Positions 16,961-26,741 of a stretch of DNA of 64,000 nt are shown piece after piece; the first letter of the stretch is position 1, and each line of letters starts with the position of its first letter. The notes under the pieces are model-generated. The model searched no databases and had not been told where the DNA came from. It saw only the letters and a program-made list of their open reading frames with translations. The stretch lies in NCBI GenBank assembly GCA_964552955.1, contig CAZKIU010000002.1, positions 89,050 through 153,049 on the forward strand. Reading direction: 5' to 3'. Both the position numbers and the translations under genes were made by a program. This stretch comes from UBA1413 sp964552955. GTDB lineage: Bacteria > Bacteroidota > Bacteroidia > Bacteroidales > Prolixibacteraceae.

Positions 16961-18634
16961 ATGAAGCTCAGAAAGTTAGTTTTTACTTTGGTAGTGGCTG
17001 CCGGATCGGCCATTTTTCTCTTTGGATTCACCAATGACCAGAAGAATTTTGAAATCGCCAAGAATCTCGATATATACTATTCCCTCTTCCGGGAACTGAA
17101 TGCCTTCTATGTGGATGATATCCAGCCCAACAAGCTGGTCAAAGCCAGTATCGATAAAATGCTGGAATCGCTTGATCCCTACACGAATTACATTTCAGAA
17201 GAAGATGTGGAGGATTTCAGGTTCATGACCACTGGCGAATATGCCGGGATAGGTGCCCTGATCAGCAAGCAGAACAACAGCATCATTATCGCGGAACCTT
17301 ATGAAGGGTTTCCTGCCCAGAAATCGGGACTGAAGGCCGGGGATATCATTCTGGAGGTGGAAGGGAAAACCACCACCACCATGACCACCGAGGATGTCAG
17401 CAACCTGTTGAAAGGCCCTGCCATGAAACCGGTGAAAATCAAGCTTCAGCGGCCCGGTGAAAAAAAGAGCTTCGAGGTGGATGTCGTCAGAGAAAAGATT
17501 GTCATCGATGCCGTTCCTTATTACGGCATGGTGGATGAGAAGACCGCCTACATCAGGTTGTCCAATTTCACCCAGGATTGCGGCGACGAGGTGAAAAAGG
17601 CTTATCTGGAACTGAAAAATAAGCATAATCCGGAATCGCTGATCCTTGACCTGCGCTCCAATCCCGGGGGTCTGCTCATTGAATCGGTGAAGATCATGAA
17701 TCTTTTTGTGCCGCGCGGATCGGAGATCGTCAGCACCCGCGGCAAGGTCAAGGAGTGGGACAATGTCTACAAGGCGACGCAGCAACCTCTTGATACTGCC
17801 GTACGTATAGCGGTGATCACCGACCGGGGTTCGGCTTCGGCTTCCGAAATCGTTGCCGGGGCGATGCAGGACCTCGACCGGGGACTGGTCATCGGTACCA
17901 GAACCTTCGGGAAGGGATTGGTGCAGACTACTCGTGATTTGAGTTATAATACCAAGCTGAAGGTGACCACCGCTAAATATTATGTTCCCAGTGGCCGGTG
18001 TATCCAGGCCCTCGACTATTCGCACCGCAATGAGGACGGTAGCGTAGGGGTGGTTCCCGACTCCCTTATTTCTGAATTCAAAACCAGGAAAGGCCGCAAG
18101 GTGTATGACGGCGGTGGCGTGGTCCCTGATATAAAGGTAGAACAGGAGGATCTGAGCAGCCTGGCCGTGGAACTGGTCACCCGCTTCACCATTTTTGACT
18201 ATGCCACCCGGTTTGCAGCCTCCACTCCCTCCATTCCCCAACCTGAGGAATTCACCATCACCGATGCCATTTATAACGACTTCACGGCTTTCGTGAAGAA
18301 TAACGGTTTCCGCTACGATTCCGAGACCGGCGATGCCTTTGCTGAACTTCTGAAAACCGCCCGCTCCGAGAAATATTACGAGGTGGCTACCGAAGAATTC
18401 AAGGCGCTGGAAGCCCGGCTGAAACCCGACCTGGACAAGGATATGCAGCTCTTCCGCAAGGAGATCAGCGACCTGCTGAAGGACGAGATCGTAGGCCGCT
18501 ATTATTACCAGAAGGGAGCCATCAGGGCGGCCCTGCGTGACGACCCCGATATCAACAAGGCACGGGAGATTCTGAAGGACCAGGCAGGCTACGCCCGTTA
18601 TTTCGCTCCCGGAACAGTGATCTCAGCCAACTAA
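16961..18634 (+). CDS. C-terminal processing peptidase, S41 family
   Basis: The protein has 557 residues. After an N-terminal membrane/signal segment (residues 5-23) comes a PDZ domain (about 90-175, with GIGALI and KAGDIILEVEG) and the S41 protease core. Core motifs are DLRSNPGGLL, the nucleophile region GSASASEIVAGAMQD and the general-base lysine in GTRTFGKGLVQ. It trims or degrades periplasmic proteins from the C-terminus. A long helical C-terminal region (from about 430) is typical of Bacteroidota members. A TAATTTTG box at 16931-16938 fits a -7 element. The stop is two bases from the convergent pheS stop. Confidence 0.93.
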   Translation: MKLRKLVFTLVVAAGSAIFLFGFTNDQKNFEIAKNLDIYYSLFRELNAFYVDDIQPNKLVKASIDKMLESLDPYTNYISEEDVEDFRFMTTGEYAGIGALISKQNNSIIIAEPYEGFPAQKSGLKAGDIILEVEGKTTTTMTTEDVSNLLKGPAMKPVKIKLQRPGEKKSFEVDVVREKIVIDAVPYYGMVDEKTAYIRLSNFTQDCGDEVKKAYLELKNKHNPESLILDLRSNPGGLLIESVKIMNLFVPRGSEIVSTRGKVKEWDNVYKATQQPLDTAVRIAVITDRGSASASEIVAGAMQDLDRGLVIGTRTFGKGLVQTTRDLSYNTKLKVTTAKYYVPSGRCIQALDYSHRNEDGSVGVVPDSLISEFKTRKGRKVYDGGGVVPDIKVEQEDLSSLAVELVTRFTIFDYATRFAASTPSIPQPEEFTITDAIYNDFTAFVKNNGFRYDSETGDAFAELLKTARSEKYYEVATEEFKALEARLKPDLDKDMQLFRKEISDLLKDEIVGRYYYQKGAIRAALRDDPDINKAREILKDQAGYARYFAPGTVISAN

Positions 18635-18636
18635 GG

Positions 18637-19656
18637 CTATAACGCTGACCGGAACTGCCGGAGGAAACGGACGTCGTTTTCGAAGTACAGACGGATATCT
18701 TTGACGCCGTAGAGGAGCATGGTGATCCGCTCGATACCCATGCCAAAGGCATATCCTGTATATTTATTACTGTCGATATTGCAGGCTTCCAGCACGTTGG
18801 GGTCGACCATGCCGCACCCCAGAATCTCGAGCCATCCCGTGTATTTACAAAGGTTGCACCCTTTTCCCCCGCAGATGGAGCAGCTCACATCCATTTCGGC
18901 GGAGGGTTCCGTGAAGGGAAAATAGGAAGGGCGGAGGCGGATTTCGGTATTTTCGCCGAAGAGTTCCCTGGCAAAATAGAGAAGGGTCTGCTTGAGGTCG
19001 GCAAACGACACATTCTGGTCGACATATAATCCTTCCACCTGGTGAAAAATGCAGTGCGAGCGGGCCGATATGGCCTCGTTGCGGAAGACCCTTCCGGGGA
19101 AGATGGCCCGGATGGGCGGTTGCATGCGTTCCATCACCCTGATCTGGACGCTGGAAGTATGGGTACGCAACAGGATGTCGGGATTCTTTTCGATGAAAAA
19201 GGTATCCTGCATGTCGCGGGCGGGGTGTTCCGGAGGGAAGTTCAGGGCCGAAAAGACATGCCAGTCGTCTTCGATCTCAGGGCCTTCGGCGACCGTGAAA
19301 CCCAGGCGCCCGAAGATGGTGGTGATGCGGTTGCGGACCAGGGCCAGGGGATGACGTGATCCCAACCCCAGGGCATCGCCGGGGGCCGTCAAGTCGGCAC
19401 GGCTCCCCTCTTCCTGGCGGGCTTCCAGCAACTCCTTCAGGCGGTTGATTTTCTCCTGGGCACTGTTCTTGAGTTCGTTGAGGGCCTTGCCTACCTCTTT
19501 CTTCAACTGAGGATCCACCTCCCTGAACTCGTCAAAGAGCTGGCTGACGGCCCCCTTCTTGCTCATGAACCTGAGCCGGAGCTCTTCAAGCTGGGCCACC
19601 GTCTTTGGTGCTGCCGCCTCAATTTCCCCTTTCAGGGCTTTTATCTTTTCTAACAT
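18637..19656 (-). CDS. pheS: Phenylalanyl-tRNA synthetase alpha subunit
   Basis: The protein has 339 residues. A coiled-coil N-terminal arm (1-90) is followed by the class II catalytic core. Landmarks are HPLALVRNRITTIFGRLGF, GPEIEDDWHVFSALNFPPEHPARDMQDTF in the expected order, RTHTSSVQIR, the FHQVEGLYVD phenylalanine-site stretch, and the C-terminal GMGIERITMLLYGVKDIR motif 3. It forms the alpha2beta2 enzyme with PheT, which is not in this window. CSICGGKGCNLCKYTGW shows a Cys-rich insertion common in Bacteroidota PheS. Length and start are normal. Confidence 0.97.
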   Translation of the reverse strand: MLEKIKALKGEIEAAAPKTVAQLEELRLRFMSKKGAVSQLFDEFREVDPQLKKEVGKALNELKNSAQEKINRLKELLEARQEEGSRADLTAPGDALGLGSRHPLALVRNRITTIFGRLGFTVAEGPEIEDDWHVFSALNFPPEHPARDMQDTFFIEKNPDILLRTHTSSVQIRVMERMQPPIRAIFPGRVFRNEAISARSHCIFHQVEGLYVDQNVSFADLKQTLLYFARELFGENTEIRLRPSYFPFTEPSAEMDVSCSICGGKGCNLCKYTGWLEILGCGMVDPNVLEACNIDSNKYTGYAFGMGIERITMLLYGVKDIRLYFENDVRFLRQFRSAL

Positions 19657-19755
19657 CTGAAGGATTTTTTATCAATGCAAAAATAACACCCCGGTCTGAA
19701 TTTCGTCTTCCAGGTGGTCGTTTTGTCACCTGAGGGGCTCATTTATTCCTGCCCG

Positions 19756-20682
19756 CTACTTCAATTCCAGCACCGTGGTGCCGATATTGTTCCCGTCGGC
19801 AAAAACATCGATGGTATATTTCCCCGGAATCAGCGGGGACTGCCCCTTGTTGTCCCAGTATATGGCCACGGGGATGTCATTTCCCTCGTAGTTGATTTCC
19901 CGGACGGCGGTATAGGGGATGTTGAGGTCTTCGTAACGGAAGAGGTCTTTGGGCGAGTTGTTGAGCAGCAACTGGTCGGGGCGCATGATGCGGAGGTAGA
20001 TATTTTTGGTGCCCCGTTTGGCGGTCACATTCTGGCCGATGACCATGTTGACGCGCATCATAACAGTGCGGTCGGCAAACCGGGTATCCTTGTTGCGGTC
20101 GTTCATGCCGGCTGCTGTCAGTTCCCTGACCTCGAGGGTCGCCGCCCGCTTGAGGTTCTCCTCCAGTTGTTGTTTCTCCTGCGTCAACTGCTCATTTTTG
20201 GTCTCTACCTGCCGGGCTTGTTGCTTCACTTCCAGGTTCTCAGCCATCAGCAGCTGGTTGCGGCGGTTCAGCGAGTCGATCTGAACCACATAGTTACGCA
20301 TGATGTCGCGCAGCGTCGTCACCTCCTTCTGGTACCTGTTGATCCGGTCGAGGCTGACCCGCCGGGTCTGCTCCACCTCCAGCAGCAAGTCCCTGACCCG
20401 CGACTGGGCTACATACATCTGTTGCGTGAGCGTGTCGTTCTCTACCTTGAGGCTGTCGTAGCCGGCAATGATCTGCGTCAGCTCTACCTCAATGGAGTCC
20501 TTCTGTGCGGTGATCTGCCCCACGATCATCCGGTTGCTCTTTCTCTGTGAGAAAAAGAGAAACAGCACCACCACCAGAATGATGGCCAGCAGGATGACAA
20601 TGATATTGTTTCTGCGCTCCTTGGGGGTGGCACCCAGAAAACTGCCTTTTTTCCCGGTCTCGTAATCCATTCCCGATAACAT
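19756..20682 (-). CDS. Membrane-anchored coiled-coil protein, unknown function
   Basis: The protein has 308 residues and I do not recognise a named family. A cytoplasmic N-terminus is followed by one membrane helix (about residues 25-45), then a long coiled coil (about 50-180, rich in Q, E, L with heptad spacing). A C-terminal globular domain follows (about 200-308) with TVMMRVNMVIGQNVTAKRGTK and YTIDVFADGNNIGTTVLELK. The C-terminal part looks like a periplasmic beta-sandwich. I chose ATG 20682; a TTG lies one codon earlier and another ATG at 20670. It is preceded on the same strand by a 95-residue protein and a large lipoprotein. Confidence 0.6.
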   Translation of the reverse strand: MLSGMDYETGKKGSFLGATPKERRNNIIVILLAIILVVVLFLFFSQRKSNRMIVGQITAQKDSIEVELTQIIAGYDSLKVENDTLTQQMYVAQSRVRDLLLEVEQTRRVSLDRINRYQKEVTTLRDIMRNYVVQIDSLNRRNQLLMAENLEVKQQARQVETKNEQLTQEKQQLEENLKRAATLEVRELTAAGMNDRNKDTRFADRTVMMRVNMVIGQNVTAKRGTKNIYLRIMRPDQLLLNNSPKDLFRYEDLNIPYTAVREINYEGNDIPVAIYWDNKGQSPLIPGKYTIDVFADGNNIGTTVLELK

Positions 20683-20776
20683 CAAAAATTCTGTCCCAAA
20701 AATAGCAACTTTTTCGGGATCAGCCTATCGGTGGTGCCGCTACTTCCGGATGGGCCCCTTCTTTCAGGCGGAATAG

Positions 20777-21064
20777 CTATTTTTTTACTTCCGAGGAGAG
20801 CTGGTCGAGGGCCTGGTCGGCTACTTCGTAGAGTTTGGTGACCACCGACTGCATGTATTTTTTGACCACGGCGGGATTATCCTTGCCGTCAGGGTGGTTG
20901 ACCATGGTCCGGAGCTCGCGGTGATGAACCATCACCTTCCGGGCGATGGCGTTGATCTTCTCCTTGTCGGCTTCCGGATAGTGCTCCATCACGTACATGC
21001 AATCTTCAAGCACCAGTGAGAGCAACAGGTCGATGTCCTTTTTCAGGGAACGGATACTGGCCAT
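20777..21064 (-). CDS. Conserved helical protein, unknown function
   Basis: The protein has 95 residues, all predicted helical with no membrane segment, and begins MASIRSLKKDIDLLLSLVLEDC. I do not know a function; the look is of a small cytoplasmic Bacteroidota-conserved protein. It lies between the large SbsA-Ig-like lipoprotein gene (109 bases downstream of that gene's stop) and the coiled-coil membrane protein, all on the minus strand, so the three could be co-transcribed. Confidence 0.6.
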   Translation of the reverse strand: MASIRSLKKDIDLLLSLVLEDCMYVMEHYPEADKEKINAIARKVMVHHRELRTMVNHPDGKDNPAVVKKYMQSVVTKLYEVADQALDQLSSEVKK

Positions 21065-21173
21065 GTTTTATCGTATTTGTTTCAAATGTACTTATTATTT
21101 TCCAGAAGACCCGATACCAGGAGGGTCCTTTAGCGCCACCGGCCGGAAAGCCCAGGGTCCTCAGGTCCATGCC

Positions 21174-23108
21174 CTACATCCGCCCGGGCATCGGGAATCC
21201 CTGTTCGGAATCGGGGACTTCCCGTTCCCTTTCCGAGTCGCGGCGGTTCTGTTCCTGCTGCTGTTTGAGGCGGAGTTCCTCCTCTTCCTTGTCGATCAGT
21301 ATCTTGCGGAACGTGGGATCGGGTTTCAGGTCCCATTGGTACTGGTTGTCCCAGTTGGAACGGACCTTAACGATTTCGGGGAGGTAGGCGACCCGCTCGG
21401 GTTGCAGCCGGCTGGCAAAAACCCCGGGATCCCACCGGCCATTGCCGTTCCGGTCAAAAAAGACCCTGACCTTGTATTTGGCGGGACTCAGATAATCAAA
21501 GGTGACCTGCTTTTCCCCCCGGGCCGCTATGGTCCGTAACACCTTCTCCTCTTTGGAATTGTCGAGGAGCTGGGCGATAACGTTCTCTTCCGCAGCGGTC
21601 AGGTTCAGGATGATCCTTCCGTAATAGTCCTCTTTCTGGGTGGTGAACTGCTTTTTGACTTTCTGGCTGGCTACACCGTAGATATTGGTGCAGGCCGCAG
21701 AGTCTATTTCCAGAAGGTAGCTGGTTTCGGCCTCCCAGGGGAAGGCAATCCTGTAAGTGCGCCATTCGGTGGTGTCCCTGGTGATGACCGGTTGTACCTG
21801 GAGGGTATCCTTCTCTTTGAGGTGAAAGAGGCTGATGGTCTTAAAGTCGAAACGGTCAACCGGTTCGGGCGTCTGCAGGAGAATGGGGAGGTTCAGGTCG
21901 AAGCCTCCGCCTTTGATGTTGTCAGTGAAATTGAATAAGGTGACCTGAGGGGTACCGTCCTCTTTTTTTCTTCGGCGGGTTTCCTGTTTTTCTTTTTCCG
22001 TGAACACCATGTCGACCGTATCGCGCTGGAGGAAGGTCTGCTGCAGTGAATCGCGCTGGTTATAGGAGATCTCAAGCTGCAGTGTGTCCATGCGGGCCAC
22101 CAGGGTGTCGGTGATCCATACGGTGAGGGAGTCCCATTCGGGGTTATTCTCAATGAGGTACCAATCTTCGGCCGTGTGGTTGAGGAGCCTGAGCCCGAGG
22201 GTGTCTTTGACCGGTTCCCCGAAGACGAAGGTGGATTTATAGCGGTTGTCGCGCACCGACTTGTTAAGGAACTGCTCAAAGAAATGCTCGGTGAAGGTTC
22301 TCAGGTAGATGGGGTCGGGCCTGAAGAGGGTATGACCGGTGATCAGCAGCGAGTCGGCGCCTACGGCCAGGGTATCGGGTTGAGCCACGAATTCGGCGGT
22401 GGGCACCACCAGCGAATCGCAAAAGGCAAATTCCTCGGCCCCCGGGTCATACCGGAGGTTGTTATTGGCATCGTTAACGGCATAGAGGCTGTAACTCCCC
22501 GGTTTGATGTTGTCGAAGAGAAAAAGGCCCCGGCTGTCGGTGCGGGCGATATAGTCGGGAATGGTACGGGTGACCGCGGTATCCTCAGAACTGGCATAGA
22601 GCATGACGATGATCTTCTCCAGCGGGTCGAGGCGGGCGCCATCCTTGACCATGCCGGCCACCCGCAGGGTGTCGACCTGATCCCCGGTGCTGAAGAGCAG
22701 CCTCAGCCCCTGGTAAGGATTCCGCTCGTTGTTGTCAACCACCGAATTCTTGAAATCCATGGAGTAGGTCCTCCCCGGTTTCAGCTCTTCATTGAAGGAG
22801 ACTATCAGCGATTTGGATTTGGTCCTCACCGAAGGACGCTTGGCCAGCGGCGGTGAAACCACCAGTTCTTCCGACACCTGGTCGGGTACTATGTACTCGT
22901 TGAAGGTCAGCCGCACCTCTTTTCCCGTGAAGCCGGTACTCCGCATGGCGGGAAGTGTCTCCACCAGAAAGGGGGGAATAGAGTCCCGGGGCCCTCCCGT
23001 GGGCATCCCCTGGTTGGCACACCTTCCGAATAATAACATCCCTGCCAGAACAATGGCCGCCCCTTTGGCTAGCTGTTGCCCTGCAGTTCTCAGATAACGG
23101 TCATTCAT
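21174..23108 (-). CDS. Lipoprotein with SbsA Ig-like (Big_5) domain
   Basis: The protein has 644 residues. The signal region AIVLAGMLLFGRC puts Arg before the putative lipidated Cys30, an unusual -1 residue for signal peptidase II; CANQGMPTGGPRDSIPPFL is nevertheless the standard start of this Bacteroidota lipoprotein family. Residues about 45-140 form an SbsA-type Ig-like domain (STGFTGKEVRLTFNEYIVPDQV). Residues 150-240 resemble a carboxypeptidase-regulatory-like beta domain ending in YSLYAVNDANNN. The rest is beta-rich, and a coiled C-terminus (EEELRLKQQQEQNRRDSE) ends it. It probably sits in the outer membrane facing the periplasm or surface. The role is unknown. Confidence 0.75.
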   Translation of the reverse strand: MNDRYLRTAGQQLAKGAAIVLAGMLLFGRCANQGMPTGGPRDSIPPFLVETLPAMRSTGFTGKEVRLTFNEYIVPDQVSEELVVSPPLAKRPSVRTKSKSLIVSFNEELKPGRTYSMDFKNSVVDNNERNPYQGLRLLFSTGDQVDTLRVAGMVKDGARLDPLEKIIVMLYASSEDTAVTRTIPDYIARTDSRGLFLFDNIKPGSYSLYAVNDANNNLRYDPGAEEFAFCDSLVVPTAEFVAQPDTLAVGADSLLITGHTLFRPDPIYLRTFTEHFFEQFLNKSVRDNRYKSTFVFGEPVKDTLGLRLLNHTAEDWYLIENNPEWDSLTVWITDTLVARMDTLQLEISYNQRDSLQQTFLQRDTVDMVFTEKEKQETRRRKKEDGTPQVTLFNFTDNIKGGGFDLNLPILLQTPEPVDRFDFKTISLFHLKEKDTLQVQPVITRDTTEWRTYRIAFPWEAETSYLLEIDSAACTNIYGVASQKVKKQFTTQKEDYYGRIILNLTAAEENVIAQLLDNSKEEKVLRTIAARGEKQVTFDYLSPAKYKVRVFFDRNGNGRWDPGVFASRLQPERVAYLPEIVKVRSNWDNQYQWDLKPDPTFRKILIDKEEEELRLKQQQEQNRRDSEREREVPDSEQGFPMPGRM

Positions 23109-23316
23109 GTTGTCGTTCCGGTCAGATCTCTAAATAAATGGTGGTACAAACATACAAATTCCCTGAAAATCCTTTTTTATTCCCGTTTAGCTTTTATAAT
23201 TTCCGGTGTTTTAATGCTACGTTTACAAGATCAAGCTGAAATCCATATCCGGACTTCAGTCCCGTCTTCGGGGAAGGCGGGGAAGAACAGGGTTATTTCA
23301 TTCAAATCTACATACG

Positions 23317-25500
23317 ATGTCAAAGAAAGATAAAAAAAAGAGCCGCAAGATGGCGGCCTTTAATAAGAAAAACCTCAAGTCGGCCATTCTTTCGGTGATG
23401 TATGACGATCCCGTGAAACCTTTTAATTACCGTCAGTTGTCCACAACGCTGGGGATCACCGATGAGGAGTCGCGGAAGCTGGTGGTGGTGGTGCTCGATG
23501 AGTTGAAGGAAAGCGGTTACCTGGAAGAGATGGGGCGGGGTAAATACAGGATGCGAACACGTGGGGGGACCATCACGGGGGTGGTGGACATGCAACCCAC
23601 GGGATATGCCTACGTTCACAGTGATGAGGCGGAGACGCCCGTGTATGTCTCTGCCCGTAACCTGCTGCATGGCATGGCGGGCGACAAGGTGAGGGTTCAT
23701 CTGTTTGCCCGGCGCAAGGGGCATGACCTGGAAGGGGAGGTCGTAGAGATCCTTGAACGCTCCCGGAAATCGTTTGTGGGAACCCTGGAGGTCACCCGCA
23801 ACTATGCCTTTCTGGTGCCCACCGGGAAGGTCAGCTTTGACATCTTCATTCCTGCCGAAAACCTCCATGGGGCCAAAAACGGCCAGAAAGCGGTCGCCGA
23901 AATCACCGAATGGCCTGCCAATGCCAAAAACCCGGTGGGCGTCATCACCGACGTGCTGGGCGATGCCGGCGTCCATGAAACGGAGATGCATGCTATCCTG
24001 GCCGAATACGAACTCCCGCGCCGTTTTCCCGAGAAGGTGGAGAAAGCCGCCGACAAAATCCCCGATACGATTCCTCCGGAAGAGTATGCCCTCCGGCGCG
24101 ACTTCCGCAACGTGACCACCTTTACCATCGACCCTGCCGATGCCAAGGATTTTGACGACGCCCTCTCCCTGACGAAACTCGGCAACGGTAACTATGAGAT
24201 CGGCGTTCACATCGCCGATGTGACCCATTACGTGAAACCCGGATCGATTCTCGATGAAGAGGCTTACGAACGGGGGACTTCGGTATACCTGGTCGACAGG
24301 GTGGTCCCCATGCTCCCCGAGCATCTCTCTAACGGAGTGTGTTCACTCCGCCCCAACGAGGATAAACTCTGCTTCTCTGCGGTCTTTGAAATCACCCCCG
24401 AGGGGAAGCTCCTCCATGAGTGGTTCGGGAAAACGGTGATCAACTCTGACCGGAGGTTCAGCTATGAGGAGGCCCAGGCCATCATCGAAACCGGCAGCGG
24501 TGATCTTTCAGAGGAGATATTGCTGTTGCATGGGCTGGCCCAGAAGCTGCGGGAAGCCCGTTTTAAGGGGGGAGCCATTGCCTTCGACCGGGTGGAACTG
24601 AAATTCGACATCGACGAAACCGGCCGGCCCCTGTCGGTCTTTTTCAAGGAGTCCAAAGAAGCCAACCAGCTGATTGAGGAGTTTATGCTGCTGGCCAACC
24701 GGAAAGTGGCCGAGTTGTTCGGTAAAGGAGGTGATAAAAAGGGACCGCGTCTCTTTGTGTACCGGATCCACGACCGCCCCGATGCCGAAAAACTGGAGAA
24801 TTTCAATAATTTCATCCATAAGTTCGGATATGGGATTCAAACGGTCACGCCCCGGGGGGTGGCCGAATCGATGAACCACCTGCTGGAGAATGTCAGGGGC
24901 AAGAAAGAACAGAATGTGGTCGAGATGCTGGCCATCAGGGCTATGGCCAAGGCGGAGTATTCGGTGCGCAACATCGGCCATTATGGATTGGCCTTCGATT
25001 ACTATACCCATTTCACCTCTCCCATCCGCCGTTACCCCGATATGATGGTCCACCGTCTGCTGGAGAAAAACCTCGAGGGGGGAAGAGCCTCCCATACCGG
25101 CGATTATGCCGAGATGTGCCGTCACTCCTCCGAAATGGAAAGCCGCGCCGCCAATGCCGAACGGGCCTCGGTGAAATACAAACAGGTCGAATTCATGCAA
25201 GACCACGTGGGGGAGATCTTCTCCGGTACGATTTCCGGAGTGACCGACTGGGGCCTCTATGTTGAACTCGACAACAAAATCGAAGGGATGATTCCGGTCA
25301 GTCAGCTCGACGATGATTTTTATATTTTTGACGAGAAGAATTACCTCATCAGGGGGCGCCATACGGGCAGGATATTCCAGCTCGGCGACCCGGTGAAGGT
25401 GAAGATATGGAGGACCAACCTGGAAAAGAAACAACTTGATTTCCTGCTGGCTCCCGATAAAGATCCCTCAGGCAGCTCCCGGTCACAAGAGAAAAAATGA
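23317..25500 (+). CDS. rnr: Ribonuclease R
   Basis: The protein has 727 residues. It is a 3'-5' exoribonuclease that degrades structured RNA and takes part in rRNA/mRNA turnover. Order of domains: a winged-helix N-terminal region (about 15-85), cold-shock domains (about 85-240), and the RNB catalytic domain starting at DPADAKDFDDALSL, whose four aspartates hold the metals, followed by YLVDRVVPMLPEHLSNGVCSL and HFTSPIRRYPDMMVHRLL. A C-terminal S1 domain follows (about 630-710, FSGTISGVTDWGLYVEL). The Lys-rich start MSKKDKKKSRK is usual. A TetR-family gene follows 51 bases later. Confidence 0.96.
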   Translation: MSKKDKKKSRKMAAFNKKNLKSAILSVMYDDPVKPFNYRQLSTTLGITDEESRKLVVVVLDELKESGYLEEMGRGKYRMRTRGGTITGVVDMQPTGYAYVHSDEAETPVYVSARNLLHGMAGDKVRVHLFARRKGHDLEGEVVEILERSRKSFVGTLEVTRNYAFLVPTGKVSFDIFIPAENLHGAKNGQKAVAEITEWPANAKNPVGVITDVLGDAGVHETEMHAILAEYELPRRFPEKVEKAADKIPDTIPPEEYALRRDFRNVTTFTIDPADAKDFDDALSLTKLGNGNYEIGVHIADVTHYVKPGSILDEEAYERGTSVYLVDRVVPMLPEHLSNGVCSLRPNEDKLCFSAVFEITPEGKLLHEWFGKTVINSDRRFSYEEAQAIIETGSGDLSEEILLLHGLAQKLREARFKGGAIAFDRVELKFDIDETGRPLSVFFKESKEANQLIEEFMLLANRKVAELFGKGGDKKGPRLFVYRIHDRPDAEKLENFNNFIHKFGYGIQTVTPRGVAESMNHLLENVRGKKEQNVVEMLAIRAMAKAEYSVRNIGHYGLAFDYYTHFTSPIRRYPDMMVHRLLEKNLEGGRASHTGDYAEMCRHSSEMESRAANAERASVKYKQVEFMQDHVGEIFSGTISGVTDWGLYVELDNKIEGMIPVSQLDDDFYIFDEKNYLIRGRHTGRIFQLGDPVKVKIWRTNLEKKQLDFLLAPDKDPSGSSRSQEKK

Positions 25501-25511
25501 GTTTTTTGACG

Positions 25512-25519
25512 TATATTTG
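25512..25519 (+). promoter_or_regulatory. Candidate -7 box TATATTTG for the TetR gene
   Basis: TATATTTG matches the Bacteroidota -7 consensus TAnnTTTG and lies 32 bases before the TetR-family ATG. No TTG is visible at the right distance upstream (which would be inside the end of rnr), so only the -7 half is supported. Confidence 0.45.
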
Positions 25520-25551
25520 TTCAACTAACATCTAATTGAAGGGAGTAGTAC

Positions 25552-26154
25552 ATGGACAATGCAACTGAAAACGGTTCCAAAAAAGATTTGAACCGTGAGA
25601 GCATTCTGAAGATAGCCCAGGAGATCTTCAGCAAATACGGCTACCGTAAGACCACCCTCGACGATATTGCCAATGCCGTACGCAAAGGCAAAAGCTCACT
25701 CTATTATTATTTCAAAAGCAAGGAGGATTTGTTCCAGGCGGTGATTATGAAGGAGGTGGAGCTTCTGGGCAGGGAACTGGACAAGGTGGTGAACCGCAAT
25801 ACCGATCCGGTCGACAAGCTAAGGGATTATCTGCTGACCAAGATCACTACCTTCCGCAACCTGGCCAACTTTTACAATGCTTTGGAAAATGACGTGACCG
25901 CCATTGGTTTCATCGAAGAGATCAAGAACCGGTATGAACAGGACGAGATCAGGATGATTAAGCGCATCCTGATCGAAGGGGTCAGGAAAAATGAATTTGA
26001 GATTTACGATTTCAACCTGGCGGCCATAGGGATTACCATGGCCATCAAAGGGCTGGAGATGCCTCTGTCGGCCGGAACCTATGGCAATATGAACCTGGAG
26101 CGAAGCGTGGATGTGATCCTTAGGATCCTCTGCTACGGGATCATGAAACGCTAA
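25552..26154 (+). CDS. TetR/AcrR-family transcriptional regulator
   Basis: The protein has 200 residues. The N-terminal helix-turn-helix is clear: ESILKIAQEIFSKYGYRKT followed by TLDDIANAVRKGKSSLYYYF, with the SLYYYFKSKEDLF recognition helix and hinge. The C-terminal ligand-binding half (about 70-200) is all helical and gives no hint of the ligand. Such proteins usually repress a nearby operon. The nearest candidates are the convergent GNAT/ATP-grasp/KamA operon and rnr, but no operator pair is evident, so the target is open. Confidence 0.88.
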   Translation: MDNATENGSKKDLNRESILKIAQEIFSKYGYRKTTLDDIANAVRKGKSSLYYYFKSKEDLFQAVIMKEVELLGRELDKVVNRNTDPVDKLRDYLLTKITTFRNLANFYNALENDVTAIGFIEEIKNRYEQDEIRMIKRILIEGVRKNEFEIYDFNLAAIGITMAIKGLEMPLSAGTYGNMNLERSVDVILRILCYGIMKR

Positions 26155-26261
26155 GTGGGGTTGGACCGGTCAACAGGTGCAGGTCTCCCGTTTTCCTCTC
26201 CATTTTTACCCGGAAGTCATCTGCAGGCCCTGCAGGATTCCGGTGCGGCCTGTAAGGCCAC

Positions 26262-26741
26262 TTATATCAGGTTCTTTCTGAAGATCAATTTGGGATCGCC
26301 GGGGCCGTAATATTCCGGAAGAGAGGCTTCCAGGGTATACCCCCGCCGGTGATAAAAGGCTACGGTGGGCTGGTAAAGGGCTCTTCCTGATGTCTCCACC
26401 CAGAGGATCTTCCCTCCTTTCCCGCGGGCCGTCTCTTCGGTGCGGGTAAGCAACAATGTGCCCAGCCCGCTGTTTTTAAGGTTCTCCTGCACCGCCAGCC
26501 AGTAAAGGTCCCACGAGTGAAGCGTGACCGGGTTGGGCCCGAAGTTGGCAAACCCCACCAGTTGGCCCTCCTCCTCCAGCAGGCACCAGTAATAGCCTGA
26601 AGCCTCGCTTCCCTTCAGGAGGGTTTCCTCAAAAATGTCCATGACAACCTCGGTTTCGAAGGGGTAGAAAAACCCTGATTCGTCGAGGAGCTGCCTGATG
26701 GCGGGCTGGTCGGTTTCCCAAAGGTCAGTTCTGATTTCCAT
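26262..26741 (-). CDS. GNAT-family N-acetyltransferase
   Basis: The protein has 159 residues. It has the acetyl-CoA-binding motif A in ENLKNSGLGTLLLTRTEE (Q/R-x-x-G-x-G/A variant N-S-G-L-G) and a following strand KILWVETSG, then YHRRGYTLEASLPEYYGPGDPKLIF, standard for single-domain GNATs. It would transfer an acetyl or other acyl group to an amine. It is too short to be AblB, the usual partner of lysine 2,3-aminomutase in N-acetyl-beta-lysine synthesis. The start overlaps the ATP-grasp gene by 17 bases, making it the last gene of the KamA operon. Its substrate is therefore probably the product of the two ATP-grasp enzymes (inference). Confidence 0.82.
   Translation of the reverse strand: MEIRTDLWETDQPAIRQLLDESGFFYPFETEVVMDIFEETLLKGSEASGYYWCLLEEEGQLVGFANFGPNPVTLHSWDLYWLAVQENLKNSGLGTLLLTRTEETARGKGGKILWVETSGRALYQPTVAFYHRRGYTLEASLPEYYGPGDPKLIFRKNLI

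Noticed and set aside
23320..24324. Long minus-strand frame opposite RNase R
   Set aside because: Reverse shadow of a G+C-rich real gene; it has no recognisable domain and is opposite well-conserved RNase R motifs.
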